In this document: positions 12,841-24,933 of the stretch, piece after piece
Layout: each line of letters opens with the position of its first letter
Numbering within the stretch: position 1 is the first letter of the stretch
DNA from: Dryas octopetala
Lineage: Eukaryota > Streptophyta > Magnoliopsida > Rosales > Rosaceae
Length of the DNA stretch: 64,000 bases
Direction: 5' to 3'
NCBI GenBank assembly: GCA_963921425.1
Contig: OY992840.1
Coordinates: forward strand, 8,620,501 to 8,684,500
Notes under the pieces: model-generated
What the model was told of the DNA's origin: nothing
What the model saw: the letters and a program-made list of their open reading frames with translations, nothing else
Database searches by the model: none
Translations under genes and position numbers: made by a program

Positions 12841-12869
12841 CATGTATCATATTGTACATATGATACATG
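12841..12869. repeat. Perfect short palindrome
   Basis: The 11-bp arms CATGTATCATA and TATGATACATG enclose a short loop. No target duplication was seen around it. Confidence 0.6.
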
Positions 12870-13202
12870 TGTAACGTGATGAAAGTTAAACTAGGAAGAG
12901 AGAATATGAAATATATATAGGAGAGGAGAAGAGATTGGTTTGGGGAAAGAAAATAAAAGTACAATAAAATTCAATTGAAAGTGGGATAATGCACAATCAT
13001 CATCTTCTTCTCTCTTATTTATTGACACAATTATCATATTATTCTTGGTTTTTAAATATAAATATAATAGCAAATTATTTTGAAATGGGTTGTTATTAAT
13101 ATAGACTAATGAAAAAGATAATTCTTTTAATAAAGGGTAATTCTATCTCAATATTTTCCTCAACACCAGCCAACAAATTTTATATGAACAATACTATTCA
13201 GT

Positions 13203-13384
13203 CCAATTTCTCTTTCCAACATTTAATTTTTCTCAACTTAAATTTACAACATTGTTTTTCTTTTAATGCAATTCAACTTAAATTGAACTAATGCCAATTT
13301 CTCTTTCCAACATTTAATTTTTCTCAACATTGAAATTTACAACTTTGTTTTTCTTTTAATGCAATTATGTGTCGCCCATATCAT
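13203..13384. repeat. Tandem duplication of a 91-bp unit
   Basis: CCAATTTCTCTTTCCAACAT begins at 13203 and again at 13294; the copies also share TTTTTCTTTTAATGCAATT. The copies are close in sequence, so it is a fairly recent local duplication. Confidence 0.85.
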
Positions 13385-16104
13385 GTGCACATATATAAGT
13401 ACGTTGGGAAAAAAATCCAAAGAACAGACATGATGCAAATATTATTTAAAAAGAAAAAAATAAACGATGGTCGAACCTAGCTAGCTACCTAGTGAGAACC
13501 ATACTAGATTGGACATGGCGGTGTGTCACGCATGGCCGACTTTTTTTTTCTATATTTTTTAAAGTTTAAAAGAGTTGACCAAAAAAAAAACAGATGATGA
13601 TAAAAAAGAAGAAGAGTTAGTGAATTTTTAAAGACCCAGAATGTGTTAAGTAGAAAAGTAGGTGGAAATAAAAATTCCCCTTAATTATAATAATACCGAT
13701 TAAGAAAAAAGTTCATAAAGATATATGAAGAGTAAAACCTAGACTTCGGAAAGTATTTGCCTCCTTCTGAGACTGAGAAGGGTGTGTGTGCATGACTACG
13801 GAAAGCGAGTTCTGTTCCTCCAACTACCTCCTTCTGAGACTTAGAAGGGTTTGTGTGACTGGGGAAAGTAATTAAGGTATATATGTGTTCCTTCAACTTC
13901 AACATTTTGTTGCCATGTTGACAAACAAAGTACTTCCTTTTTTCCTCTTGTTTTTACTTTTCATATTGGACATAGAACGACCAAATCTGCTATAGGAATG
14001 CTGCCAGGCCAAGTTTTTATATGTTCAGCAAGTACGTAACATTCAGAGAAACATCCTTATTGGCCAAAACCTCAACGTTAGGAAACATAAAATACCGATT
14101 CATATGAGGAAGACTAGAAATTAACAAGGAGGAACAATCTCATGCATACTTTCTCCAAAGAGTTGCACAAAACTCACTATAAGAAATTAATGTGAGCAAA
14201 ACACACCCCTCATTGGTGGCACAAAATGGGGTGGCAATTGAGAACTTTAGTCCCTATTGCCCAATTGCCACAAATTTTTATTAAAATCGAGGCACTTCAG
14301 TTCCTATTGCCCAATTGTCATCCCATTCTATGCCACCAATGAAGATGAGCTTTGCTCATATTTCTTGTAGTCACTTTCTATAATATGAAAATTAAGGAAC
14401 ATGCCATTGTCATCATGGGAAGAGAAATTTGACATAATAATGAAAAACACATTAACATAGTCAAGGTAATGTTTCCAAGCAAGAACCATCACTCCTGCTG
14501 TAAAAAGGTGAGCATGATACAAATTAATTGTGAACTTAAGTGTTCCAATTAATTAAGTTCAAACTCTCATAAAAACATTTGAGTTTAATTATCTAATACG
14601 TGTAACCTTCATATAATTAAGATAATTTCGAGTTGGAGTGTGACATTAATGGTAACAAAGTTTTTATACTTACATTAAGCATCTACACTAGAGAAAAAAT
14701 TTATGCACAAATACCATTTAATTAATTACCCAAATATGAAATTATAATCATGGTTACATTAACGTACTAGTCATTATCATATACCAATTGCCAAAATTCA
14801 TTTCATTTCCTCAAATTTCATTGAAAATGAATTTCCATGACGTTGACAATGTCACACACATCTTCTAATTTAATTGTTACTTTTTATAATTGTGATGCGA
14901 TTCATACCTTAACTCGAGAAAAAAAGATTTTTCGATTTGGGATCGATGTGGCATACCCTACTTATATAGGGGCCCTTGTATTAATGAGGGAGTGATCGTG
15001 GGAGTTTCCTCGTTAACCAAAAAATTGTTTCGAAGTCAGATCGACAAATACAGAAGAGAAATCAAACTTTGCAGTTCAAAAACAGAAGAGAAATCAAAAT
15101 CTCTAAGCTGTAAAGTGCGTAGAACTAATTATTCAATAACAACCACATATTGCATGCGAAGAGAATATAAACTCTTTTTGACCATATTAATTTCATTGAA
15201 AGGAATAAGGCATTGAATTGAAAAGTTATTTTCTAGCTTTTTGGTGAATTCAGAATATAGAAATAATTCAAAGTTGACAAAAAAAAGAAAAAAAAAAAAA
15301 GACTGTTATCTGTATACTTTTCTGTGAAAAGTAGCTCTAGCTCCTCCAAATTAAGGAGCATGAACTAGATCAACTAATGCATGTAAGCATGTTCCACATA
15401 GAAAAAGGCGATTTTTATAATTGGAACTTGGCCAAGTCATGGTCTGCAGTAGTTTTAGCAGCAAATCAATGGATCTAGTCTGAAATGAATTTATACTTGA
15501 GTTGTTAAAACTTGTACAAGCCACACGGTTGGGGGTTCATTTAAAAGCCTCATTTATGGTCTTTGAAGTCGTGTTTTACATTGGTGGTCAGTTCTGTCTT
15601 TCTCTAACGTGGGTTTTGTTTGTTTCTTTAATTTCTGTGACCAGTTGACAATTTCATGCACTTGTCAGCTGATGATTATTTCATAAAGACGCTATACACA
15701 TTCCTAGCTAGTAAACAATAGTAAAAGAAGAAGAAGATCGAAGACATTGTATATAATATGTGTTCTGTTTTGGTCACACAACTGATAGATCGATCTGCAT
15801 GTACTGTTCAATAGTAGCTAGACTCTTTCTTGCTCTGATACATTGATCTGTGATGGGAATTGGGAAACTTCCAATTCTTTGATATTGGGTTGACAAGCAT
15901 CTTGCTCAAAAAGGAAGGGCTCTTCATAGTACTTATTAGGGAGGAGTCCTCGTACGTATTTCTAAACGCAACAAATTAATCTGTATCACATTTTTAGATT
16001 TTATAGATCGCGTTCTAATGAAGATGAGATTCAATTGTATTAATATATATGGATCGTACATTCGTACCTCTAATAAAGACGTATTCTACAGTGTGGTCTA
16101 GTAT

Positions 16105-16346
16105 GCACTTCATTGAGATATTAGATATCTTTCTAAGGCAATTTTACCGAAACAACCCTCTTTTGATCAAATTTTCTAAGGTTAGTTTTTGGGTCCACGA
16201 GCTCTTTTTTTTTTTTTTTTGTCGAAGTCCATGAGCTCAATGATGGCAGAAGTAGCGGGGTTCAGGAAATATGCTGCTGATAGCCATTGCAGCTCCTTGT
16301 TAAGCACTGCTCTATATAGTCTCCTCAGCCTCCCATTAGTCCAAGC
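16105..16346 (-). pseudogene. Decayed last exon of a 2OG/Fe(II) oxygenase
   Basis: On the minus strand this reads AWTNGRLRRLYRAVLNKE, then LSAAYFLNPATSAIIELM. It is a copy of exon 3 of the gene at 20491-22384. The iron-ligand His of the parent (HRAV) is Tyr here (YRAV), and the Arg of the RxS motif is Trp, so the product could not work. A T-tract insertion at 16205-16226 and the loss of the FTWGDFRK part break the rest. No exon 1 or 2 homologue lies upstream. It belongs to copy A of the local duplication. Confidence 0.85.
16193..16238 (-). mobile_element. Ultra-short retroposon scar inside the decayed exon
   Basis: GTCCACGAGCTC and GTCCATGAGCTC (11 of 12) flank a 22-bp insert that reads TTCGAC followed by A16 on the minus strand. 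The parental exon at about 20632-20643 has the same site without an insert. This gives an internal empty-site control for the insertion. Confidence 0.8.
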
Positions 16347-16708
16347 CTGCAACTATAAGAGAATTGTTTTAAATATAATATTAAATTCGTTTTTAAAATA
16401 AGGGTATATTTGAGAATAATATTGTTGACTTCTATCTCAATTTTTTTCTCATAAGTCATAACACCCAACAAATTCCATATATCATACCAATTTTAGCAAA
16501 TTTATTTCTTTCTTAAAAATAAAAAGATTATTTTTTAACATCCCTCCCTTGCGTCACTCCATGGCTGTACGCATGCCTTGCAGGACCGACTTTTTTTCAA
16601 AAAAACAAAAAACGAAATTAGACGGTGACCATATTTTTTTAAAAAAATAACATTAGTAAAACAAACAAGTTAAAGAATTTTTAAAGACCTAATTGAGTAC
16701 ATGCATTG

Positions 16709-17884
16709 CAATTGATGGGGATGCCCAGTTAAAAAGTTTTAGAATTGTCACAGTTAAGGCAGCGAGATCGTGAAAGGAAAAACAAGCGTTAACTACCCGA
16801 ATTTGATAGTTTAGAATTCATCCAGGAAATTGAGAAAAATCTCAAAGAGCTTTATTGATAATAATACTGAATAATTGATAAACAAAGGCTTAAAGTTGGC
16901 TTATATAGTTTCCACAAGCCCTACCTAGCTTCACTAGGAAGGCAAAAATAAAATAGAAAATGACAAAATTTGGAAATAACTTAATACACGGTTTTAGACT
17001 AGTAAACGACTTTTTTTGGCTTAAAATACCCATATATATATATCACGATTTTTTCGTGAGTTGCATTTATCTTGCGATTCCCTTCGATTTAATATATAAT
17101 TCGACCATATTTTGACTCTGGACCACCTTTCTCCAAAAATCATAATTTGTCTTTCTTGGACTTGCGACGTCAGACACTTATGCACCAAGTTACATCATCC
17201 CAAATATCTATAAAAACAACCTTCGATCTTTTCTAGCAGCGCGTAACTTTCTTAATTGAGCTATAATTTTCTAACTTTTGACTTTTTTTCCTAACTTTGA
17301 ATCACCTTAATTTTTTTTAACTTTTTGTGTATTAATTGACTCATCTATTGTCCTACATCACCCCTGCGCCCAAGTTCAATCCCCCATTTTACAACCCTTA
17401 ATGTTAAACAAACCTATTTAAAAAGTTACAATGATAAATAGGTCCACTTTGCACAAATAAATCTCATGTTATATTTGTTTCATTGTTTTTTGTACCGAAC
17501 GCTCGATGAGTTTTTTTTTAACTTGGCAAATTATCACTGTCGCACAGTTACGATTATGAAATTCAAATAGTTATTGTTGCACAGTAACAATTAATAACAA
17601 TATAACACATGTATTTTATACAATTCAAATAATTATTGTCGCACAATAGCAATCATTACCACTGTCTGACATTGACAATTGCCGAGCGCTTGGTGAATAC
17701 TGTCAAGCGTTCGGTGAATGGTATTAAGTGCTCAGTGAAGGATACTGAGTGCTCGGTGAAGGTGCTAAACGCTCGGCTCATTAGAGTAAATCAACCTAGC
17801 ACTGTGTTTTTACACGTGCATGAGCCGGCTAATCATGAGCTTTTTTGTTTTAGACTTAAAAAAAAAAACGCTAAAAAAAAAAAG
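16709..17884 (+). mobile_element. 1.18-kb insertion of unresolved class with A-rich end
   Basis: A 10-bp direct repeat, ACATGCATTG, flanks it (16699-16708 and 17885-17894). Copy A of the duplication lacks it: both sides of the insert join to neighbouring sequence near 13625-13650. The right end is A-rich (two A runs split by CGCT), which suits a retroposon, but no SINE boxes or LINE domain were seen, and I found no inverted ends. It contains two about 60-bp repeats around TTATTGT(C/T)GCACA and a 21-bp minisatellite. No coding assignment. Confidence 0.65.
17685..17789 (+). repeat. Minisatellite, five 21-bp units
   Basis: Units start at 17685, 17706, 17727, 17748 and 17769, exactly 21 bp apart, each built on AGYGYTCGGTGAA. 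Because 21 is a multiple of three, one open frame reads repeated seven-residue blocks of the type K(R/C)SV(N/K). There is no evidence that it is translated. Confidence 0.85.
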
Positions 17885-19515
17885 ACATGCATTGAGTATC
17901 ATAAGTAGAAAATTAGGTGAAAATTGAAGCTTCCCTTAATATAATAATGTTGATAAAGAAAAAGGTCATAAAGGTGAATAGTAATTACCTAGACTTTGGA
18001 AAAGATGTGCCTCTGTGTGACTGGGGAAAGTAATTTATGTCCTCCAACTGCCTCCTTCTGAGACTTAGAAGGGTGGCACGTGTGTGACTGGGGAAAGTAA
18101 TTAAGCTATATGTGCTCCTCCAACTGCAACATTTTGTTGTCACGTTGACAAACAAAATACTTCATTTTTTTCCTCTTGTTTGTACTTTTCATATTGTGCA
18201 TAGACCAAATCTGTGAGGAATGCTTCCAGGTCAAGTTTTTATTTAGGTAGCAATTTTCTGAGAAACATCCTTATTGACCAAAACCTCATTGTGGGCTGGG
18301 AAATTAATGAAAAAGGAGGTACAAATCTCATGCATGCTTTCTCCAAAGGGTTGCATACAGAATTTCTATAATTTTGAATAGGAACATGCCATTGTCATCG
18401 AACCGGAAAGAGAAATTTGACTTGATAATGAAACACATTGGCATAGTCAAGGTAATGTTTCCAAGCAAGAACCTCATGAGTGGCGTAAAAGAGTAAACAT
18501 GATACAAATTGTAAACTTAAACATCCTAAGTTTAGACTTTCATAAAAACATTTAAGTTTATGTAATACATACAATTTGCGGGTGATTGTGTCACACCCCA
18601 ACTTAGGATCGATATCATGTTTTCGAGTTAATGTGTGTCTCACGCCTTAATTAAAAAAAGTAACACATTCCTATAATTAAGCTATGACTCGCACCAAATT
18701 CGAAAAAAGGGATTTCTCAAATTTGGAGCGTGACAAAGTTCTTGAACTTACATTTATCATCTGCTAGAGAAAAAAATTATGAACAAATACCATTTAATTC
18801 ACCCAAATATGAAAGCATTATAATGGATTCACTAAGTAGTCACTATCATACACCAATCACCAAAATTCATTTCATTTCCTCAATTTGCACTAAATATGAA
18901 ATTACATGAGGCTCACAATTAATGTACGTCATCAATGACAAAAACATATTTCACACGCATTCTCAAATTTATTTGGTACATTCTATATATGATTGAGGTG
19001 TAATTCATACATTAAATCAGGAAAAAAAAAAAAGATTTGTTAAGGTGGAGTGCGTATACTATTCTTATGAGGGAGTGGACTACAATACTTTACATTCTCA
19101 CACGCCCCTTACCTGTAGGGTTTCTAACGTGTGGCTACTCGGCCTAACACACGTGCATGGGTGAACTTGTTGTGATACTATAAATAAATTTAGACATCTA
19201 TTTTGAAACTAATTAACAGTAATATATAGGAAAATCTCAAAACCCTTTAAACAGTTACACAAGATTATAATTTTTCAATATAGGATGACACTTCATATTT
19301 TCACAATTTCAAACCAAACTTTTCAGTTGAAATACAGAAGAGAAATCAAACTCTCTAAGCAACTTTAAGTAGAATATGTGGTTGCTATCAAAATCTCAAT
19401 AGAAACCACGTATTGTGAAGACCGAAGAGATTATCAATCTTTTTGACCATATATCATCGAAAGGAATAAGGCATTGAATTGAAAAATCATTTTCTTATTG
19501 TTGAATTAACTATTA

Positions 19516-19568
19516 AGAATATAAATTATTCCCTGGCCAAAAAAAAAAAAAAAGAATATAAATTATTC
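19516..19568 (+). mobile_element. Ultra-short retroposon scar
   Basis: A perfect 16-bp repeat (AGAATATAAATTATTC) flanks a 21-bp insert, CCTGGCC followed by A14. Head and tail match the insert at 26145-26169. Confidence 0.85.
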
Positions 19569-20490
19569 AAGTTATAAAAAAAAAAACAAAAGACTATTAT
19601 TATCTTTATACTTTTCTGTAAAAAGTTTCTTCTTCAAAGGAGCACCAGGTAGACCATGGCATCCAAAATTCCAAATCCCCCCAATTGTCTTAAGTGGCTA
19701 CACATGTACCTTGATTATAGCAGGAAGAATTTATATATTTTCATTTGGGTTGAATTAATGCATCTACATAATGAAAGTGATTTTTATAATTGCAACTTGG
19801 CCAAGTCATGCAAGAAAGCGAGTGTCGGTTGAGTGGATCTATCCATTCTGTAGTACTTTTAACAGAGCTAGTCTAAAATGAATTTATATACAAGTTGTTA
19901 AAACTTGTACAAGCCAGCTGTAAGCCACACGGTTGGGTGTTCATTTCAAAGCCTCGCTCATTCATAGTCTTTGAATTGTGTTTTACATTGGCGAGTTCTG
20001 TCTTTCTCCAATGTGGGTTTTGTTAGTTTAATTTCTTTAATTTCTGTGATCTGTTGACAATTTTATGCACTCAGTCAGGTGATTATTCCATAATGACTAT
20101 ATATATTCCTATCTAGTAATGGATAATATAAGAAGAATAAGACTTTGTATATAATATGTGTTCTGTTTTGGTCAACCAATTGATCTGTAGGTATTGTTCA
20201 ATAGTAGCTGGCCAATTAAACAGACTTCCACTTGGTCTCATACATTGAACTGTAAAGGGAATTGGGAAATTTCCATGCTTTGACATTGGGTTGACAAACA
20301 TCAGGCTCATATAGAAAAGTACTCTTCATAGTACTGGAATTACATGACAAACAGTAATTTATGTGTAATGAGCATTTTGAAAAACAACGAGGTTATTTGT
20401 ACCATATTTTTAGGCAACATTGTTAATCACACCTGTAATAGAGGTGAGACTTGATACATGGTATGGTCTGAAAAATATGATACTCTAACG

Positions 20491-22384
20491 TTACTCATAA
20501 GAGTATGCTCTTGATTGAGATATTAGATATCTTTCTAGTGCAGTTTTACCAACAACCCTCTTTTGAACCAAAAGTTCCTTTCTGAAATCTCCCCAAGTGA
20601 AGGGCTCATACTTTTTAGGGTTGGTTTTTGGGTCCATGAGCTCAGGAGGGCACTCAATGATGGAAGAAGTAGCAGGGCTCATAAAATATGCTGCAGATAG
20701 CCTATGCTTCTCCTTGTTAACCACTGCTCTATGCACTACACTCCTCAGCCTCCCATTGGTCCAAGCCTGCATGAAAATTAGATACATATAGTTATAACTA
20801 CAACATGTAAAGCATAAAAACAAACATTTAAGCTAATGGAAACTGTTTATTGTTAAATAATTTGATATGTTATATTATGTTGTCAGATTGTCAATTTGGA
20901 CTATTGATCAGTTAAATTCTTGATTTAATGTGTGTGATTTGCCAAATTTATGGTCTGACAAAATAACATACTAAATATCTAGCAAAAGAACATTACCCTT
21001 TAAACTTAATCTAAGTATACACTTGTATATGGAAGAGAGATTACCTCAAGGGTGTCACCAATGTTGATGATAAACGAATTCTGAACAGGACGGATACCAA
21101 TCCATTTGTTGTCACTCATCAACATTTGAAGTCCACCAACATCATCTTGTAGCAGTATGGTTAAGGTATGGGGGTCTGAATGGCTCCCAAGCCCAAGACA
21201 TTTTTCTGGGAGTGGACAAGGAGGGTATCTGTTAACCCTGATCATGGTGGACTCTTTCTCTTGAAAGTTCTTTTTAAAGAAGTTGTCTGGAAGGCCCAAT
21301 CCATGAGCTAGCAGCTCAAAAATGATCATTCCCAAATTGTCCAATGCATCCAAGTAACCAATCATTGCATTGCTGATACATGCCAAAGATTTAATTTGTT
21401 AGAAATATTGGCTTTTAACAGTGAATTTCTGTCGACTTGGGGTCAACTTCTAAGTGGGTCTCACAAGCCCATTGAGGTAACCCAAATAAATTATAACACT
21501 TATTTTTCCACCATAATTTAGTTATAGCAGGGATTCTCGCATCCATATTCGGATCATTCACACTTAGTCTTGATGAGATTCTATACAAAAATTCTTTATG
21601 TCAATCTTATATATAAAACTTGTCAAGACATGATCTGTGAGAAAATCCGGAATCCTATACGCAATTCTGAAATTCTATATGGAAATTATTTATGCATGAA
21701 AACTTCTTATATAGGATTGACATAAAGAAATTTTTGTATAGAATCTCATCTAAACCAGACGTGAATGACTCAAGGTATGGATGCGAGAATTAGATTTAGT
21801 TTTAGACTATAATCAGTCAAGGTACAAAAATATTGGTGTAACATATGCTTACAGTGACCGGGATTCTATTACGATGATGGATGAAAATGTTACCTAAATG
21901 GCTGATGTTGATCACCAAAAACCTTTGTTGCAAATGCAACTATCTGCTGTGGTGACTGGAGCAACTGTAAGATCTCTGCCCAAGGCAAATTCTTTCCATA
22001 ATCAGGATTTGTGGCACAGTAACCCAGTGGTAGGGTAGCTGATCTAATACCCTTCAATTTCTGCTCCATTGGAAGATCAAAAAGCTCATTCATACAGCCT
22101 TTGAAATTCTCTATGGTCTCCAAAGCAACCCCATGATCCACCAACTTGAAGAACCCCCACTTCTCACAAGCACTCACCATGACCTGGCACACCTCATAAT
22201 TTGGGTTCTTAGTCCCCTCCAAAATCCCTTGGAGACTTATGACAGGTATGTCATCTACATCTGCAAAGTCATCATGGTTAACTGCTGGCCATTCTTCCTT
22301 GGACCAAATAAAGTTCTTGACACTTAGTTTGTGTCCCATGGAGGAGAGTGACTCAACAACTTGCTCTTCAATCTGTGGAGCCAT
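20491..22384 (-). CDS. 2-oxoglutarate/Fe(II)-dependent dioxygenase, gibberellin-oxidase-like
   Basis: Three exons by GT..AG reading: 22384-21894, 21372-21045 and 20766-20491, giving 364 residues without a break. The N-terminal DIOX_N part has DIPVISLQGIL and EKWGFFKLVDHGV. The C-terminal double-stranded beta-helix has the iron ligands His228 and Asp230 (SHSDPHTLTIL) and His285 (VVHRAVV), and Arg295/Ser297 (HRLS) for 2-oxoglutarate. NRYPPCP precedes the core, as in the DOXC class. The C-terminal block KKYEPFTWGDFRK is typical of gibberellin 20-oxidase-like and related enzymes; the exact substrate cannot be named from sequence. The enzyme would be cytosolic and use oxygen, 2-oxoglutarate, Fe(II) and ascorbate. 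A partial tandem copy of its 3' end lies downstream at 13.5-16.35 kb. Confidence 0.88.
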
Positions 22385-22455
22385 GACAAAATCTCAAAAA
22401 TTAGGAGTTGCAAAAGGGTGCTATACATGCATGAAGCTTCATGTGTATTAAATGG

Positions 22456-22466
22456 GTTTATATAAT
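22456..22466 (-). promoter_or_regulatory. Probable TATA box of the oxygenase gene
   Basis: ATTATATAAAC on the minus strand lies about 75 bp upstream of the ATG, a normal plant distance if the leader is about 40-50 bases. Confidence 0.45.
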
Positions 22467-24089
22467 ATAAACTTTATCTGAAGTACTTCATTTTGTAGTC
22501 ATATAGTATGCTTTGGTAAGAGTGAAAAATTGCAATTGGTTGGAGTTTTCAAAGAGATTCAATTGGTTGTACTAAAGATTTTCTTGGATTCTAGTATCAT
22601 TGTTGCCTGGAATTTATAATGTGGACTGTCTTTTGGGGAAAAACATGAGATTCTTTGGATGCAATTGGAGATAAATAGGATTCCACTTGGACAATGGAAT
22701 CTTAGCCGCCTAATTGGGCAATGGATCTTAAATTGTAAGCAAATGTTTAATAATAATAATCATTCCATATGACTTAGCAACAATAGGAAAATAAAATAAA
22801 ATAGAGCCATGTTAGGCCAAGGATGAGGCTATGAGTAGCTCTGTGCACTTACATTACATCTTTGCCCCAAATGAAGTAGAGGTATGATTATGAAATCAAT
22901 CACAATTCTTTACACTACTAGTATCTTTTGTAGAGTGATCGGTACGGTTTTTGTGCTAAAAAAGAGTCCTAAGCCCATCAAATGATTTTTATGCCGAAAA
23001 AATGTCTCGTTTAGTCCGTAAAATAAAAAGAACTGACTTTTTAATATGGGTTAATTTTCGATAGAAAGTTCCTAACAAGAAAATTGTGAGCATTATTTTG
23101 ATTTTGAACTTTGATGAGGGGTAAGTAGTCACTACCACGAGTCTACCAGTTGAGTTACAAACTGTCACATAGTTCTAATATGGTTTTAGTGCGACATGAA
23201 CTGCCACTTAATTAGTATCTGAAATTGTGTTATGTGGCATTATTAACATCTATTTATTTTGTGTTACATGATTCACTTAAACAATGAAAAACTAAAACGA
23301 AAACAAGAAAGTAAAATCCTTGCAGTAGTGAATGGCCTAGTGATTGTAAATTGTAATCAGAAAGACTTTATTTTTAATGAAATCGTAAAATTTTGAGCTT
23401 CCTCTTAGTGATTGTGTAGTCCCATTGCTTAAGCATGGGCTTCCCCAGCCCACATAGATTGTGATGAGCTTTAGCATATGCTTGAAGATCATTTGGCCCA
23501 TAGAAAAAGCCTGGTCCAAATAAAATTAACTAAAGTCTGATCCAATTTGACCAGTTTTATAGGCTGAAATAGTCAAGGATCCAAAGGATGACATGTAGTC
23601 CCATTGCTTGACCAGTTTTATAAGCCTAAGACCACTAATAGGATGACATGTAAATATGTAAATATAGTTTGTGAGACCTATATTATTTATCAATGTATTA
23701 GTTTGACTTTCGCCAAAAAAAAAATAGTGTGACAATTTCAGCACCATATCATAGCACCGGACTGCTTCATAAAGTATGAGTTGACCATACGTAACACTTT
23801 CACATAAATGACAAAAACCGCTACCACGAATAATAAACCAATTAAGTTTGTGTCAAATCCGAATAATTTATTTTGATTGAATAAACTCATTTAGTATTAT
23901 ATAGAAATCAACTGGCTAATGATTTAGTGGTTTTTCTATCCACATTATTAGTGAGGTCTTAATTTTAATATCTTTAGTGTTATATGAAAACATGATTAAC
24001 TTCTTTCATTAATCATGTGATATGGCATTGTATTAATTCTTGTAAAACTATAGAATAATTTCAAAGGTTTTATTAAAATCAAGTATATA
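22467..24089. other. Intergenic DNA upstream of the oxygenase gene
   Basis: AT-rich spacer without a supportable gene. Around 23549-23660 the phrases TGACCAGTTTTATA and AGGATGACATGTA each occur twice, a tandem repeat of about 60 bp. A weak retroposon scar lies at 23699-23733. Confidence 0.5.
23699..23733 (+). mobile_element. Possible ultra-short retroposon scar
   Basis: TAGTTTGAC and TAGTGTGAC (8 of 9) flank TTTCGCC followed by A10. It has the same form as the other scars here, but the flanking repeat is short and imperfect. Confidence 0.4.
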
Positions 24090-24925
24090 TTTATTTTAGG
24101 CTTATTATTTGGTTTGCTCCCTGAAAATATTTCGAATTCGTACTTCACCCCTGACTTTTTTTTTTGTCTCAAGTTACTTCCTGACGTTATACTCCGTGTT
24201 TCACTTATCCCAGTTTCATCAAATCTGTCAATATTCACCATTATAAATGCTGATTTAAAAATAAATTAAATATTATTTTAAGATTTTAATATTTAAAAAA
24301 ATTAAAATAAAATTCAAAATTCAATAAAAAAAAAAAAAAGAAATACTCAAACCTGTCTCCAGTCTCCACCATCTGAAACCCACATACCCCCCACTCTCCC
24401 TTCCCTCTCACCACCATCTGCACCGGCTGGCCCCACCACCATCGCCGCCCGACAGCCGCATTGCAGCACCGCCCTCCCCTCTGCACAAGACTCCACTGAA
24501 CCCACCTCAAACGACGTCGTCCAAGTCCTCCCTCCCAATGCCATCCCGACCTGATCCGCTCCACCCAAACCACAACCCCACTCAACCTCATCAACCTGCT
24601 CCGCCCCCATTGGCCAGGTTTTGGGCTGGCCTATCGAGGATGTTCGGTTCACCTACACCTTCAGCTGGTGCAAATGTTGGTGAAACCGTGAAAGGGGGAA
24701 GAGAGGGTGGGGGTGAGTGTTTTATTTTTAATTTTTTATAATTTTTTATTAAATTTTGAATTCTATTTTAATTTTTTAAGATTTTAATGTTTTAAAATAA
24801 TATTTAATTAATATTTCTACACAGGTGGATGCCAATTAAGCACTTCTAACAATAAATATTGACGGACTTAACGGACTTGGTTAAGTGAATAGCAATTCTC
24901 TGTGCACTTTTATAGAGAAATTCGT
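24090..24925. mobile_element. Probable non-autonomous TIR element with GC-rich interior
   Basis: Two long inverted arms face each other: about 24195-24335 and the complement of about 24725-24890. They share TTCACTTA, GTCAATATT, TAAATATTATTTTAA and AAAATTCAAAATT, with many substitutions. Between them lies a GC-rich segment (about 24360-24700), strikingly unlike the AT-rich arms, as in Pack-type elements that carry captured DNA. The GC-rich part has no domain I recognise. The outer ends and target duplication were not resolved. Confidence 0.5.
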
Positions 24926-24933
24926 CCTATAAA

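Larger units (their letters stand above)
9782..13500. other. Gene-poor spacer with minor tandem repeats
   Basis: About 3.7 kb of AT-rich DNA with no supportable gene. A hairpin of the type GTCACGAGCT/AGCTCATGTGAC lies at about 11249-11278. The local repeats are listed separately. Confidence 0.5.
13500..16350. repeat. Segmental duplication, copy A (truncated)
   Basis: This segment matches 16550-20770 in the same order and orientation. Matching anchors are CCTCCTTCTGAGAC (13761 and 18049), TCAAGGTAATGTTTCCAAGC (14460 and 18448), ACACGGTTGGG (15523 and 19928) and the phrase GTATATAATATGTGTTCTGT (15749 and 20147). Similarity is clear but broken by many substitutions and indels. Copy A ends at about 16350, right at the 5' edge of the last oxygenase exon, so exons 1 and 2 were never included or have been lost. 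Confidence 0.85.
16550..20766. repeat. Segmental duplication, copy B (parental)
   Basis: This is the DNA downstream of the oxygenase gene, together with its last exon, that is matched by copy A at 13500-16350. It is longer than copy A because a 1.2-kb element is inserted at 16709-17884 and because both copies have gained and lost small pieces. Confidence 0.8.

Noticed and set aside
24286-24741. Open frames on both strands in the GC-rich part of the long-armed element
   Set aside because: They exist in several frames at once, lack domains and run into the AT-rich arms.
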